Position numbers and translations under genes: made by a program. DNA of 64,000 nt, from assembly GCF_002878395.1 (NCBI RefSeq), contig NC_061118.1:2802310-2866309 (forward strand). Reading direction: 5' to 3'. The DNA is from Capsicum annuum (taxonomy: Eukaryota; Streptophyta; Magnoliopsida; Solanales; Solanaceae). Under the pieces are notes generated by a model that did not search any database, was not told the origin of the DNA, and was given only the letters and a program-made list of their open reading frames with translations. Positions within the stretch are counted from its first letter, which is position 1. Every line of letters starts with the position of its first letter. Shown here in pieces: positions 1 to 10,600 of the stretch.

Positions 1-599
1 AGGGGTGTGTCTTTTGGTGTCCAGTCATAATGACTCCTCCTATTATATATTGTGTCAGGATGACTTTCATTTATGACCTAGGTGCTTTCTGTGCTTTAGT
101 TCCTTAATGACCCCTCTTATTTTAGGGTAGTAGTGGCTTTAGAGGTGTGGTGATGTTTTGTAATGAGGAGTAAAAGTCGTAAGTGGGGGAGGCTCTGGGG
201 GTGACTACTAGAACTAAGGTTTTGGAAAGAGGAAGGGTAAGTTAAGGTTGTGGTCAAGAGAAATGGCTAAGATAGGAGTAGATAGTGAAAACTCTTAGTG
301 GAAGTGGTAGAGGTTGCAGAATTTTTGGAAGAATAGATCACACCATGGGTGTAGAAGAGGTAAGCTTGAATGTTGTGATTGATGGATATACCAAATCATG
401 ATGTCGGGTACTTAATAAGCTCGGTGGGGCATGATGCTTCGCTAAAGTGATGGAAGAAGAGCAGTATTTTGGGTGGATGTGAGAGATAGAGCCTAATGGA
501 TTAGGGTAATTACTCCTTGCTTTGGATAGACTTGAAGTTAGAAGTGGTGTATGTTTAGGTTTAAGCTATCATAATGATATGTCTCTAAGAAGTTCTAAG

Positions 600-905
600 T
601 TGAATTGGGTTTGCTCTCTAGCATGAATTCTACTCTTTCGATATCCCTTATGTGTGTTGGTAAAGTGTATAGGTGATCCTTCGTTGGTTACTTCCTTAGA
701 GGATGTTCGTATTTTGAATTCTTTGTCCTATAAGGAGGTCCCAATAAAGATATTGGGTTGGTAATTTTGCCGGTTGCGAATGAAAGAGGTGGCTTTGGGA
801 AAGGTTCTATGGAGGAACCAAAATTTAGAGTAGGCTACTTGGGGAGAGAGGGGGCGGGGGCGGGGGTGTGGAAGAGGACATAAAGTCCAAGTATCCTTAT
901 TTGTT
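600..905 (+). pseudogene. Chromodomain end of element F Pol, decayed
   Basis: In chromovirus Pol the C-terminal chromodomain guides integration to particular chromatin. Here KCIGDPSL is readable near 660-690, KEVALGKVLWRNQNLE at 783-830 and KSKYPYLF at 883-906, in the order expected at the end of a Tekay-type polyprotein. Frames shift between these blocks and a stop lies after ILG. A guanine-rich run (841-866) replaces the usual acidic segment between the last two blocks. It cannot encode a working protein. The family assignment is by motif order only. Confidence 0.7.
841..866 (+). other. Four-run guanine tract, potential G-quadruplex
   Basis: G runs at 841-844, 850-854, 856-860 and 862-866 are separated by loops of 5, 1 and 1 bases. 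This fits the usual G4-forming pattern and stands out in an AT-rich region. It lies inside the decayed chromodomain of element F and looks like a local expansion. Confidence 0.7.
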
Positions 906-1195
906 TTCCATTTTGGAAACTCGTGGTTAAGGTATATGTTAATCTTCTTAATTTGATTTATGTCTTTGTAGACACTGGGTTCAAGTACCTAAGCTTTGAA
1001 TTGAACGAGTGTCCTTGAAGGACAATGGGTTTGAGTCCCAAATTCAATAGACCGAATGGTTGATTGATAATGATCTTGGCATGTACCTTTTGTTTGTTGT
1101 ATGTATTGATTTCTCACTTGGTTAAAGGTTAGTTGATGTGTAATAATGTGTTAACTCATGTTTATGTTTTTCTTGCTCCTCATTTGACAACGAAT

Positions 1196-1214
1196 GATCC
1201 TAAGTGGGTGAGAA
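1196..1214 (+). other. Polypurine tract of element F
   Basis: The bases GTGGGTGAGAA directly precede the LTR start TGAAACACCC. In this family a purine-rich tract primes plus-strand DNA synthesis immediately upstream of the 3' LTR. One pyrimidine interrupts the tract. Confidence 0.55.
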
Positions 1215-1698
1215 TGAAACACCCAAGACCTTGGCCCTTGCGCGAAATTCTTGGGTTTTGGACATTCTGTCAATGATACAACTCAGGGTACTAGTAATAC
1301 CCTTGGATATGACTTAATGACCCCTCAATCATATCTTAGGAAGTGTGGTGGGGGTTACACACTATCCAAGATGTGACTTAGCCTCCCCATGGTCATACCT
1401 TTAGGTACAAGTCATACCCCACCTAGTCTTATGAATGTTGAGCTTGATCTTGTAGACACTGTCTTGGGTACGGGTTATTTGTACCATTTGTATGATAATA
1501 AATGAGTCCTTTATGTGTGGTCGTATCCTAAATAATGTAGGGGTCCTGGTTGAGGCCTAGGGTATGATTTAGGGTACCACTCGTACCTTAGGGTACGGTT
1601 ATGTGAGGGAGTCGTATCCTCTTGTGGGTTAAGTTTTCATCTTTTAAGCTGAGGAATTTATAGACATTTACCAACCCAAAAACCTTATGTCCTCTCAC

Positions 1699-1705
1699 TA
1701 TATAA
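1699..1705 (+). promoter_or_regulatory. TATA box of LTR F
   Basis: TATATAA lies 484 bp into the LTR, followed by a pyrimidine-rich leader. This is the expected place for the U3/R boundary promoter of a gypsy LTR. Confidence 0.5.
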
Positions 1706-2885
1706 CCTATTGTAGACCCCCTTAACACTTATTTGGGGGATCAAACATTCCAAAATATTCTCCTAAACCTCTCTACCAAGATTGAAGCTAGTGGCTTGAA
1801 GACCAAGATTTTTCCCGTGAATCTTCTTGTATAAGGCATGTATCTCTTCTCTAATTGTTAGTTCAAAATATCATGTGTTTAAAACAATGATTTTGACTTG
1901 TAAATGGTGGTTTTGAAATCAAATGTTGAAAGTTTTGAAGCATAGTGTTGGGTCATTCTTACTCTTGCCTTAACTTGTGTTTTCACATATTTTTGATGAT
2001 AGTTTGCATATGTGGGTGCTTGTTAAATATTGTTTAACAATGGGGTCGAGAGTAACCCTAGATTTTATGATTCTTACTTTTGCTTTAGTCTTGATAACAA
2101 CATGTCCTCAAGTTGTTTGTAAAAAATATCTAAGAGAAATAACTATTTACTTGTTAAAGGTGTATTGAACTATGGTATTAGTCTAGTGAATGTGAATGAG
2201 ATATGACGGTGATATAATAAATATGAATGCTTGGTAAATAGTTGGTAATGGCATTTTTAGACACGTAATGGATTAATGGATGTCTTTGGTAATTGGTTGA
2301 TGAAATGGGTTAAAGCCCTTAAAGATGGGATTGAATGATGTTTTGAACTAAAGTTGAGTATAAGAATTTTAATTTAGAGTGAATGATTTGTAAAGGTTTT
2401 GGCGACTATAAATTAACTTTCTTTGCAATATGACTAAGGCATTGGCTTATTAAATGATTGGTTGCTAAAATGGTTTTATAAAGGTCATGTCGTCATATAT
2501 GGTGTTGAATTATGGCCATGGTGGCTTGGGTTGGCTAAAAGAGGTTAGAGTCCTTATGTATTTAATTTTAATGGTTGTCAATGTCTAGGCAATAGGTTTG
2601 ACTCGCTTAACTACCAAGTTGGTTGGTCTTAGTTAGACGATGGGTTTGATTTCCAAGGTCATATGAATAAATTGATTGATCGATAATGGTAATGGCATGG
2701 TGTATATTTGCAAGTGGAGTTGGTATGATAATGCGAATGAGGTGCCTATGGTGAGAATTTGACTAAGTGGTTGCGCATGTGAAATAATATTTTTAAATTG
2801 GGATTTAAAAAAGAAATGTAGCAAGACTATGAAAGTGGAGTCTGAAGGGCTAACACTGGAAACTATGCCAGCCGGTGTGGTGTCA

Positions 2886-3060
2886 TGCGACCGAGAGGAC
2901 TGAGTCCCCCGATTGAGACATGCAACCAGGAGGTTCGAGTTCCCTGTATGAGATATGCATCCGAGAGGTTTGAGTCCCCCGTATAAAACATGTGACTGGG
3001 AGGTTCGAATCCCCTGAATGAAACCTATGAAAGAGTGGTTCGAGTCCCCCTTACTACACG
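2886..3060 (+). repeat. 35-bp tandem repeat with B-box-like cores
   Basis: Five units with a constant 35-bp spacing (marker GAGAGG or equivalent at 2,893, 2,928, 2,963, 2,998 and 3,033). Each contains a core such as GGTTCGAATCCCC or GGTTCGAGTCCCC. A sixth diverged core is at 3,093-3,106. The core matches the RNA polymerase III B-box pattern GGTTCGANTCC well in three units. The array lies inside LTR F. Confidence 0.85.
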
Positions 3061-3909
3061 TAGTGATTCATAAGTTACCTCGATATTGTTGGGTGGTTTG
3101 AGTCCCACATAAAAGCATATACGGTTATGGATATTCTCTGATTCGTGTGGCTACACATATCGGGGCCCTTCTAGTTAGGGGAGAGGTTGGCCCATATAGC
3201 CCGTGGGTGCCTTATTCTATGATGGTAATGCTACACATCCCAGGTTAATGATATCAAGTTCATGATAATACCATTCCTTACCCTGGCATGATATACTTAT
3301 ACATATATATATGCTTATACATGAATATATATATTTATATGGATTACTTTGGTTGTGTGCGTTGATTGATTGGTTTTGAATTGTTGGAAATATTTTATCC
3401 TTATCATTGAGTTACATGATAGCGTTCCAACCACTTACCATCTTCGGACTCTATGCCCCCATGCGACATAAGGGCCAGATCTTCTTCTTCTTCTTCTTTT
3501 CCTACGCAGTGACCAGGTGTTCAAGCAGTTCTTGTGTTGACATTGAATTTGTAAGATCTGGAAGGCATACATTTCATAGTCTTTCTATCCTGTGTCATAG
3601 ACTTATTTAGACTAGGTATTTGGTTACTTTTAGGGTCATGTTCCGACATATTATAGACATTGGATTGGTAGAGGCTTTCTGGATGACTGTGGACTAGGGT
3701 ATGTTGGTTAGTATGTTGATGTAAATAAAATATTTAGACATTGTCTAAGTTATGAATATTAGTCCTATGTTCGCTATCTTGAAATATGGATGGAGTTCAT
3801 CCAACACTTGTGGATTGATGTGATGGTTAGGTTGGGTTGGCGGAGCGATCTCCAGTCTAGGTTGGAATTGAGATGCCCATACGACAAGACCTGATTTTGG
3901 GTCATGTCA

Positions 3910-5704
3910 GGTTGGGCGGCCAAAGTAAGATTTTGGGCTTCGCCTGTATTCACCGTAATATTATATGTTGTTCCTGTAGATGTGTTGTTCAAATCTGTGG
4001 TAAGCTTCTGACTTTCGGAGACATATCCATTTCCTTCATGTTGATACATTATTTATATTACTAGTTTCTTTTGAAAAGTCATGCACTAGAATAATTTTAC
4101 TCCTATGTATTAATAGGCTTTGTGCTAGGTGATACCGAGTTCGTAAATGGTTTTATTTTCTACTTTTGTGCTACCTTTGGGACATATTTTATTTTCGTAT
4201 ATATTTGGCCTAATTATCCCATTTTTTATTCTTTCATTTTTATTTTACTTTCTATTTTTCAATACATATACCATGGGTTCTAGCTTAACTACTAGGGGTT
4301 GCAGTACATGTCCTGATCTAATTTTGGTTCGTGAGACATGTCTCATAGGATCTTTAGATAACTAAGGCGTTTCTTAGTGTAGCCAAGTTTTCAATTGAGT
4401 TTGTGACCTTCTTCCATATGATTTTGACCTTTTTATAGTAGGTTTCTAGCAATCATCTCTTTGAAAATATCCACTATCCAAGGTGAATTGTGCCTTTTGA
4501 TCTACAGTCTAATATGCGGTTTTAAATCATCCCTCTATGACAATTTTCTGCTTTTTTTATAATTTAAGTCACCAAAACATTCTAAAATCTACGAAATAGG
4601 AAATTAATATACAAATAGAAGAAAACATAATGAAGCAAGTCTAAGAGCATTCAAAACTATAAAGAGAGGATACATATAAGTGCTAATTTCTAGGCACATC
4701 GGTTATCAAAATGTTTTCAATTGTGGTAATCCAAAATATTTCAGACCAAACTGTATTACAATTTTTTATTTCTACTGTAGTGCTTATTTACTCCAATATT
4801 ACATACTATAATTTTTTTCCTCACACCATCATTTGTGGTTTAAATAATCAAAATTTTCAAGTCTCCCTATGTCTTCAAAGGGCATACCCAACGAACAACA
4901 CTCTATGAACAAAAGTTAACATCCTAAAATTAAGTAGAAATATGAAAACTAATCCAATAGATTGAATACAAAACTATATAGTTCTAGTAGAAAAATATGA
5001 AGTGTGTCTACATGGTGTTTCTAGGAAACTATATGAAGGAAAGCAATTTCTCCAACACGATGGAAATGGTTAAACAAAATATTTTTTGAGGATACAATGT
5101 CTACTCTAGAAATCAAACATACAAACTTTCATTCTCCTATAATAAGAACTCAACCCAAAAGAATGGAGAGTGATATTAAAAGTACTGAAATGGTAGAATA
5201 AATACTATTTTTATGTAAATTAAAATAAAGAGTTACTTAAGGATTATCTTAAGGATTCTTCCAAACAACCTCATGTAAGAAAACTTGTCCTAAACATTCA
5301 TGTCACCCAATGGGTGCTTTTGGTTCCATCCAACAAATACTTCAATTTAGTTTTTGTATGTTTTTGGGTCATGAATTGTGGATCTCCTATGCGAACCGAG
5401 CCGACTTATTTCATTATATGAAAGAGGTTCAGATCAAGTAAATCACAATTTTTAAAAGTGGGTGAAACAGTTGCCACGTAAATGTTGACAAACTAACTAC
5501 AACCTCTCTTTATAAAATTGTTCTTCCACCTAGATAGAGATTGATGAAGCTAGGAAAAACAGGAAAAGAAAAAAAATATTAAGACTTTATTTTCAAGAGA
5601 TACAAAATAGATTTGGGTGATTTCTTTTTATGGTAGCAAAATCAACGACTTCTGTAAAAAATTTAAAGAACACATTCTATTCTTTTCCACCTATTTTTCT
5701 TCAA
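3910..5704. other. Unassigned AT-rich stretch
   Basis: No conserved protein motif, RNA gene or paired terminal repeat was found on either strand. Short ORFs (up to 72 codons at 4,147 and 65 at 4,711) show no recognisable residues. The segment 5,360-5,700 ends with a TATAAAA at 5,511 and a possible primer-binding site at 5,705, so it might be part of an LTR whose start was not located. Confidence 0.4.
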
Positions 5705-5717
5705 TGGTATCAGAACC
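5705..5717 (+). other. Possible Met-tRNA primer-binding site
   Basis: TGGTATCAGAACC matches the usual initiator-Met primer-binding sequence at 12 of 13 positions. The preceding bases end in TTCA, as many copia LTRs do, and TATAAAA lies about 190 bp upstream. No gag or pol follows, and no LTR start or second LTR was found. It may mark a small non-coding LTR element or be fortuitous. Confidence 0.35.
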
Positions 5718-5907
5718 AGATTAGTTTTTTCATCTCTAATTTTATGTGTTGTCAGGTGTAATGGAAATAAGATTTCATGCTAAAAAATATGTTCTTAATT
5801 ATTTAAAAGATTATGAAAGTAACAGATGTATTATTTGTTTAAAGGTTGAAAATTGAATTCGGACTCACCATAGAAAGAAAGTAAGACTAAATATGGACAT
5901 GGAATTT

Positions 5908-5974
5908 GGACCAATATGAATCGAACACACAACCTTTTGATCTACAATCAACAATGCCATTGCGCCACATATCC
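5908..5974 (-). pseudogene. tRNA-Trp-like pseudogene
   Basis: On the minus strand the sequence begins GGATATGTGGCGCAATGG, then has GATTGTAGATCAAAAGG and a T-arm GTTCGATTC. This follows plant tRNA-Trp over most of its length, with D-arm and T-arm blocks well kept. The anticodon triplet reads GTA in place of CCA, and the 3' acceptor strand no longer pairs well with the 5' strand. Several changes look like C-to-T decay. It is unlikely to be functional and could be the head of a tRNA-derived SINE, but no SINE tail was recognised. Confidence 0.6.
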
Positions 5975-6013
5975 AGTTATAAGTATGATAATTTCTTTTA
6001 ACTCTTCAATAAG

Positions 6014-6640
6014 TATTTTTGGAGCAGAAAAAACACAAATTTGTGTGTTTTCTTTTTTATTTCTATAATGTAATATTTTATTAGAGAAGAATACAATTTT
6101 GAGTCAGTGTTTGCATTTCTCCATAAATCATTTTGAGATTATTTTAGAGATGACGTGATGAACAGAAAAATAGATTTGAAGATTTTCTTCTTTTTATCCA
6201 TAATTGAAGTGTGAAATTTTCTTGAGAGAAGATGGAGAGAGTTTCGAGCAAAGAATATAGATTCAGGAGTTTGGCACGCACGTGAATTGTATATGCTGAC
6301 TTCTGATCCAGACTCAAATGGTCTACCATCATGTAAGGAATTCTGTTATAGATTTGAACATTTCCTTCAATTCCTCCATATCTATTTTGGAGTAAAAAAA
6401 TAGATATGTGCATTTTCTCCTTCTGTTACATCAATTAACTATTTGGATAATATTAAAAGGATGCAAGTAGATATCTGAGTACGTGTTTCTATTCCACCAT
6501 AAATTCTTTTGAGATTTATTTTGGGGAAGAAGATAAGAAGAGAAAAATAGATCGAAAAATTGACTTCCATATCTCCTTAATTCAATTGTGAATTTTCTTT
6601 GAGAGAAGATGTAGAGAGTAACTTCTTTTAAATGGAGAGT
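6014..6640. repeat. Imperfect 369-bp tandem duplication
   Basis: A unit beginning TATTTTTGGAGCA at 6,014 is repeated from 6,383 (TATTTTGGAGTA). Shared blocks include the stretch with CCATAAAT..TTTTGAGATT (6,122 and 6,498), AGAAAAATAGAT (6,165 and 6,541) and TTTTCTTGAGAGAAGATG (6,218) matched by TTTTCTTTGAGAGAAGATG (6,594). The second unit is cut near 6,640. It has no coding content. Confidence 0.7.
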
Positions 6641-7639
6641 AGATAGAATACTTTGTTATTATTGAATGGGAAGAACAATAAGCATCATACTAGTTTTTAA
6701 TTCCTTTAGGAAAAGGAGAAACAGTAATTGTGCCTAGGAAAATGATGAAGTGTCAGTAGTATAATTTAATAGTAATGGTGAACATTCTTTGAATAAAGAT
6801 ACTTTATTAATCAAAAAAGGACCTTAAAATCCTTTTATTAAAAAAAAATTATTTACATAATAAAAAAGAGAAAGACCTATTACCAACCAAATCCGAGCAT
6901 AGACAAGTTTCAGACAACAATGATTAGGAAAGTTTGAGAAATAGCAAAACAAAAACAAACATCTTCACCATTGTGGAATCTTCTCTGCTACACAGACACA
7001 GATCATATCTATCAGGTAGATAAAAGACAAAGATCATCTAATGTTTATAAAACTCGTGATTTGAAAGAAATTATTGAGTTTGGGTTTTATCACTTAAGAT
7101 GTTTTATTAGTCTCACAAAAGTCGTAAAATCAGTCCAGTCGAAGACTTCTTTACCTCAATTGACAACAAATTTTTTCTACATCCCCAAGATATATATCTA
7201 TCCTCTATCTGTTAGTGTAACCATATGATTATAATTTTTAATTTTACCTCATTTTTTCTCTTGACTGATTGAGCTCATCAAGGAAATGATACCACTGTCT
7301 AAGAGAGTGAAATATGAAGGTCCATTAATGATCACGTTAGGTAAAAGCTTTATTTGTCTTGCAGAAATCCTTTGTATTTGTATGATATAATCCTCTAGCA
7401 TTAATATGACCTTTCTTGTGCAATGCTTGTAGTGGTATTCTTCTTATTCCTACAGTGCTTCTACTAATGTACATACTTTTTTCTCATGTTGTGAATGTTG
7501 TATCTCTATATTATCCGTCATATGTAGTTTCTTAATCTATTGATAGTGTGTTATTGTTGTAGATTTATATTTTATAGTGCATCCAATTTAAAACATTAAA
7601 ACTCCCATTGTGTAGCTTTTTAATTCTAAGATTAGGAAT
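6641..7639. other. Unassigned stretch left of the LINE
   Basis: AT-rich sequence without recognisable domains. An 85-codon ORF at 6,971-7,228 shows no family motif. The part nearest 7,640 may be the 3' untranslated region of the minus-strand LINE, but no poly(A) end or target-site duplication was located. Confidence 0.35.
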
Positions 7640-7734
7640 TTGAGCTTTGCCCATGTTCAGTAGATCTTAAGCTTCTCTTGGTAATTGTTGAAATTTAAAA
7701 TAAATAGCATTATTTATACCTACAAAATAAAATC

Positions 7735-8110
7735 TTTGTTAGCAATAAAATGTACCACTTTGTTGCCTTCTCTGAAGGTGTGTTCTACCACAACATCTAC
7801 CTCATTCATAAGTGTCTGTTCTCTTCTTATCTCCATTGCTACACACCATCAAATTTCTCACCTCCCATCTAAGATCTTCGACATTGGTAAAGAATCAGTT
7901 TCTAGACTGACAGATAATAGGTTTTGACTAATGTAGTATTCAAGTCCAATTCTCAGACCTACAACATTATCCACCAAGTTTCTAGTATCATCAATCCTTC
8001 TATCATCTGCATATACCATATCCCAACATTATCTATAAAATGCAAGTGATCTTGGGTCAATATTACCTTTTGATTATCCATTAAAGTTAAATTTATATAG
8101 ACCACTGCTA
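7735..8110 (-). pseudogene. LINE RNase H-like domain, decayed
   Basis: Plant L1-type LINEs often carry a C-terminal RNase H domain. On the minus strand the start reads like YKFNFNG(stop)SKGN (about 8,101-8,063). ETDSLP follows in the middle (near 7,880-7,900) and EHTFREGN lies near the end (7,785-7,762). The order and spacing fit the RNase H fold of reverse-transcribing plant elements. Stops interrupt it several times, and the first catalytic aspartate position reads Asn. The call rests on these blocks, not on an unbroken frame. Confidence 0.65.
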
Positions 8111-8679
8111 GGCATCTTCTAGTTTATAACAGTACACCCAATCCTAGGTGTATATCAGCCATAAACCTCAGCAAATCCAGCTAAGAATCAGGTATATTCA
8201 CTTGCCATGGAAAAAGAAACTTGACTAGACATACAAGATTCCTTATTATTTCCATTATTCTGCTCAATTATGATTTCTTACCTCCATGTTCAATAGAATT
8301 TCTTCACTTCCAAATTTGCCATAAGATAAACATTGACACAACTTTATAAATAGTTTGGAGCTTTCAGATAGTTCTACTATTCCATCATTTAAGAAAATTA
8401 ACTTTATTCTTTAGAAAAGGGCCTCAACTCCTGCAATAAATGTAAAATATTATTACACGATCATAGATACCCTGCAATGCATAAAAAATGTTATATAGGC
8501 TCCTGAATACCATTCTTTTAACAACAGCAAACCATATTATAACACAATCTATTCCTAATGAGAATTATCTTATAGGTAACCTCTGTTTCCATTATCTCCA
8601 AAAGAAAAATGATAACTTAAAAGGTGTTCATTTCATCCATATTACTTTGAAATTCTATTGGATTTCTTTTTTTTGGTCT

Positions 8680-8684
8680 TAAAC
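8680..8684 (+). repeat. Left target-site duplication of element A (TAAAC)
   Basis: Five bases before the LTR start TATAATGACC. The right copy at 44,240-44,244 reads TAAAT, differing at one base. Confidence 0.7.
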
Positions 8685-9343
8685 TATAATGACCTTTCAG
8701 GTCATTTTTTGTATTTATACTTGTTTCCCATTAAAGCATTCCTACAGCTGCTCCAACTTATTTATGATCTGCTGGGACTGACAGTTTGGTTATCAGTTTG
8801 TGCATTTGGTTTTTACAGCCAATCAGCTATTTTGAAGCCTTCGTTGGTTTGGATTGGTAACCAGATAAAAACATCTGTAAAACAACCTCGTATGCTTATT
8901 CCAACTATTCCAATAGCTCCCAAATATCGATTTTAGCTAGGTAAACTCTTGGTTCGGGTCTCAAGGCACTCATACTTATTTCATCCTATTGATCAAAAAG
9001 TTAAGAAAATAAAAAATAAGTGTAGGACCTACTTTTTGTCAACATGACCTCGGATGAAAATTTTAACTGCACCATTTACTCTTGAATATTGAATTTGATA
9101 GGGTAGCATAGTATGTTTGCAAGTACAGGATCCCCGATGAATCCCGAGAGCTTGGTAGTGACTTATTGTACTGGTCCACTCACTAATAGCAAGCCATAAG
9201 TCCCAATCATGATACCTTTGGAAGGCCACTAAGTTTCTTGATTGTTGTCTAATATGTCGCGATAGTGACTCACCTGACAGCCACCAGATGTCGTGATCAT
9301 GATGGTCGGGTCGCTATTTTGATACCCAAACACCTGGGAAGGG

Positions 9344-9350
9344 TATAAAT
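9344..9350 (+). promoter_or_regulatory. TATA box of 5' LTR A
   Basis: TATAAAT lies just after CACCTGGGAAGGG. The same motif in the same context is at 42,114 in the 3' LTR, supporting it as the element promoter. Confidence 0.6.
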
Positions 9351-10112
9351 ACCCCATATTCAACCCATTTTGCCCATTCTTCATTCATTTTCAAGAGATT
9401 TAAACCCTAAAAGTTGTGAAAAATTAGGATTAGATCTTGTAGGTAATTTGGAGAGCATGGATAACGATTATTACGTGACTTTCCTTTAAATTTGAGGTAA
9501 GATTTCTTCTCATTCATGGTGGATTTTCTTATTTCTTGTTTAAAAATCTCTGAAACTTTGTGACTTGATTTTAGCACCAATGTAACTCAGATTTCACTCA
9601 TTTTTAGCATAATTACTTCTTGAGCAGGAGAGAATGAGAGGTTAGCTTCAGAAATATGATTTCCATAAATGGGACCCAAATGAGATTTTTGAGTAATTTT
9701 GGACCTGAAGCACAATGGTGTGATATGGGTAGAAGTGGCAAATCTAGCCCAAATATATTTGACCCACCTATGTTGTGAGAGGTTGGGCTAGAGTGATTTT
9801 GAAGACGGACTGATTTGGGTCACAGCAAGTGAATCCATCATAAATCATCAACCCAAATGGTCTCACATTGATTCCCAACTTTGACCCATAAAGAAGTTTA
9901 AACCTAGCACTTATAATTCCACTTTTAATATTCTTAATTTTTTGGTTGTTTCAATTATATTCTTTTTCCGTGTTGAAAAATTATTGTAATAAACAATTTT
10001 CTTAATGAAAAAATAATTTTCCACCCCTACCTACAAAAAAGTTAAATATTTTATAAATTTTTTTTTTTAAAACAAATTAATATTTTACCCCACCCACCTC
10101 CCACTATCTCGA

Positions 10113-10132
10113 CCCCCACCCCCCCTCCCCCC
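10113..10132. repeat. C-rich run in the hAT element
   Basis: Runs of 5, 7 and 6 cytosines separated by A and T. The complementary strand could form a G-quadruplex if a long run is split. It lies in low-complexity, non-coding sequence. Confidence 0.6.
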
Positions 10133-10564
10133 TCAAAATAATATTTTTAATTTATTCTTTTTATAAAAGTGAATTTGCTCCCAATGGTTAAGCACTACTC
10201 AGTGTCCCCCCTTCCCCTTACCCTCAAAAAAGATATTTAAATTTTTTCTTATCCCACCCATCCTCCCTATCCTAATTTACCCCTGCCCAACTCCTAATTT
10301 TTTAATTTACATACAAGAGGTTTAAAAATGAATTACATACAAAATACTATAAATAAAAACACAAAGTTAAGTTTAATAGGTAGTATAGTCCTTATGTCTG
10401 GTTAATCAAGGAGATAACTAATATCAAGAAGAGTACTATAATTAAGTTTTTTGGTGTGATGGTTTTAAATGGTGAATCGAAATTAAAACATTTAAGATAC
10501 GAGGGTAGGTTGTGTTGTGAATAATTTTATTATATTTTTTTAGTTTTCTTTATTTTTACTTAAA

Positions 10565-10600
10565 AATAATAATAATAACAACAACAACAACAACAACAAT
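10565..10600. repeat. (AAT)n(AAC)n microsatellite
   Basis: AAT units pass into a run of AAC units. It lies inside the hAT element. Confidence 0.9.

Larger units (their letters stand above)
1..1214 (+). mobile_element. 3' internal end of decayed Ty3/gypsy chromovirus F
   Basis: This is the tail of the internal region of a gypsy element whose 5' part lies outside the window. Only 600-905 can be read as protein, a broken chromodomain; 1-599 shows no recognisable domain and many stops. A polypurine-like tract and an LTR beginning TGAAACACCC at 1,215 follow, which sets the orientation. The stretch 906-1,195 carries no coding signal. Part of it (about 1,018-1,075) resembles 2,640-2,700 inside the LTR, suggesting a local duplication. 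Assignment to chromoviruses rests on the chromodomain and its distance to the LTR. Confidence 0.7.
1215..3909 (+). mobile_element. 3' LTR of chromovirus F
   Basis: The start (TGAAACACCC) is fixed by the preceding polypurine tract and chromodomain. The end is placed at GGGTCATGTCA (3,899-3,909), which resembles typical terminal bases of these LTRs. The LTR holds a TATA box at 1,699, long non-coding U5-like sequence, a 35-bp tandem repeat array at 2,886-3,060 and a (TA)-rich stretch at 3,300-3,340. A 67-codon ORF at 3,407 contains a TTC run and is chance. No partner LTR lies in the window, so the right boundary is less certain than the left. Confidence 0.6.
7640..8684 (-). mobile_element. LINE (L1-type), 3' half, split by element A
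   Basis: This is the downstream part of an L1-type LINE on the minus strand. It carries an RNase H-like domain and poorly preserved sequence linking it to RT. The upstream part (endonuclease and RT) lies at 44,240-47,300 in the same orientation. The break falls exactly at the boundaries of chromovirus A, with TAAAC at 8,680-8,684 and TAAAT at 44,240-44,244 as the duplicated target. The LINE is therefore older than A. Its true 3' end was not found. Confidence 0.75.

Noticed and set aside
2900..3020. Genuine tRNA genes at the GGTTCGAATCC cores
   Set aside because: No acceptor stem, D-arm or anticodon loop can be placed around any core.
2886..3060. CRISPR-like array
   Set aside because: The 35-bp units are contiguous without unique spacers, in a plant LTR; it is a simple tandem repeat.
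3774..4049. 91-codon minus-strand ORF as a gene
   Set aside because: It spans the LTR F end and shows only low-complexity Thr/Asn-rich sequence without a family match.
6971..7228. 85-codon plus-strand ORF as a small gene
   Set aside because: No recognisable motif, AT-driven composition and no promoter or intron evidence nearby.
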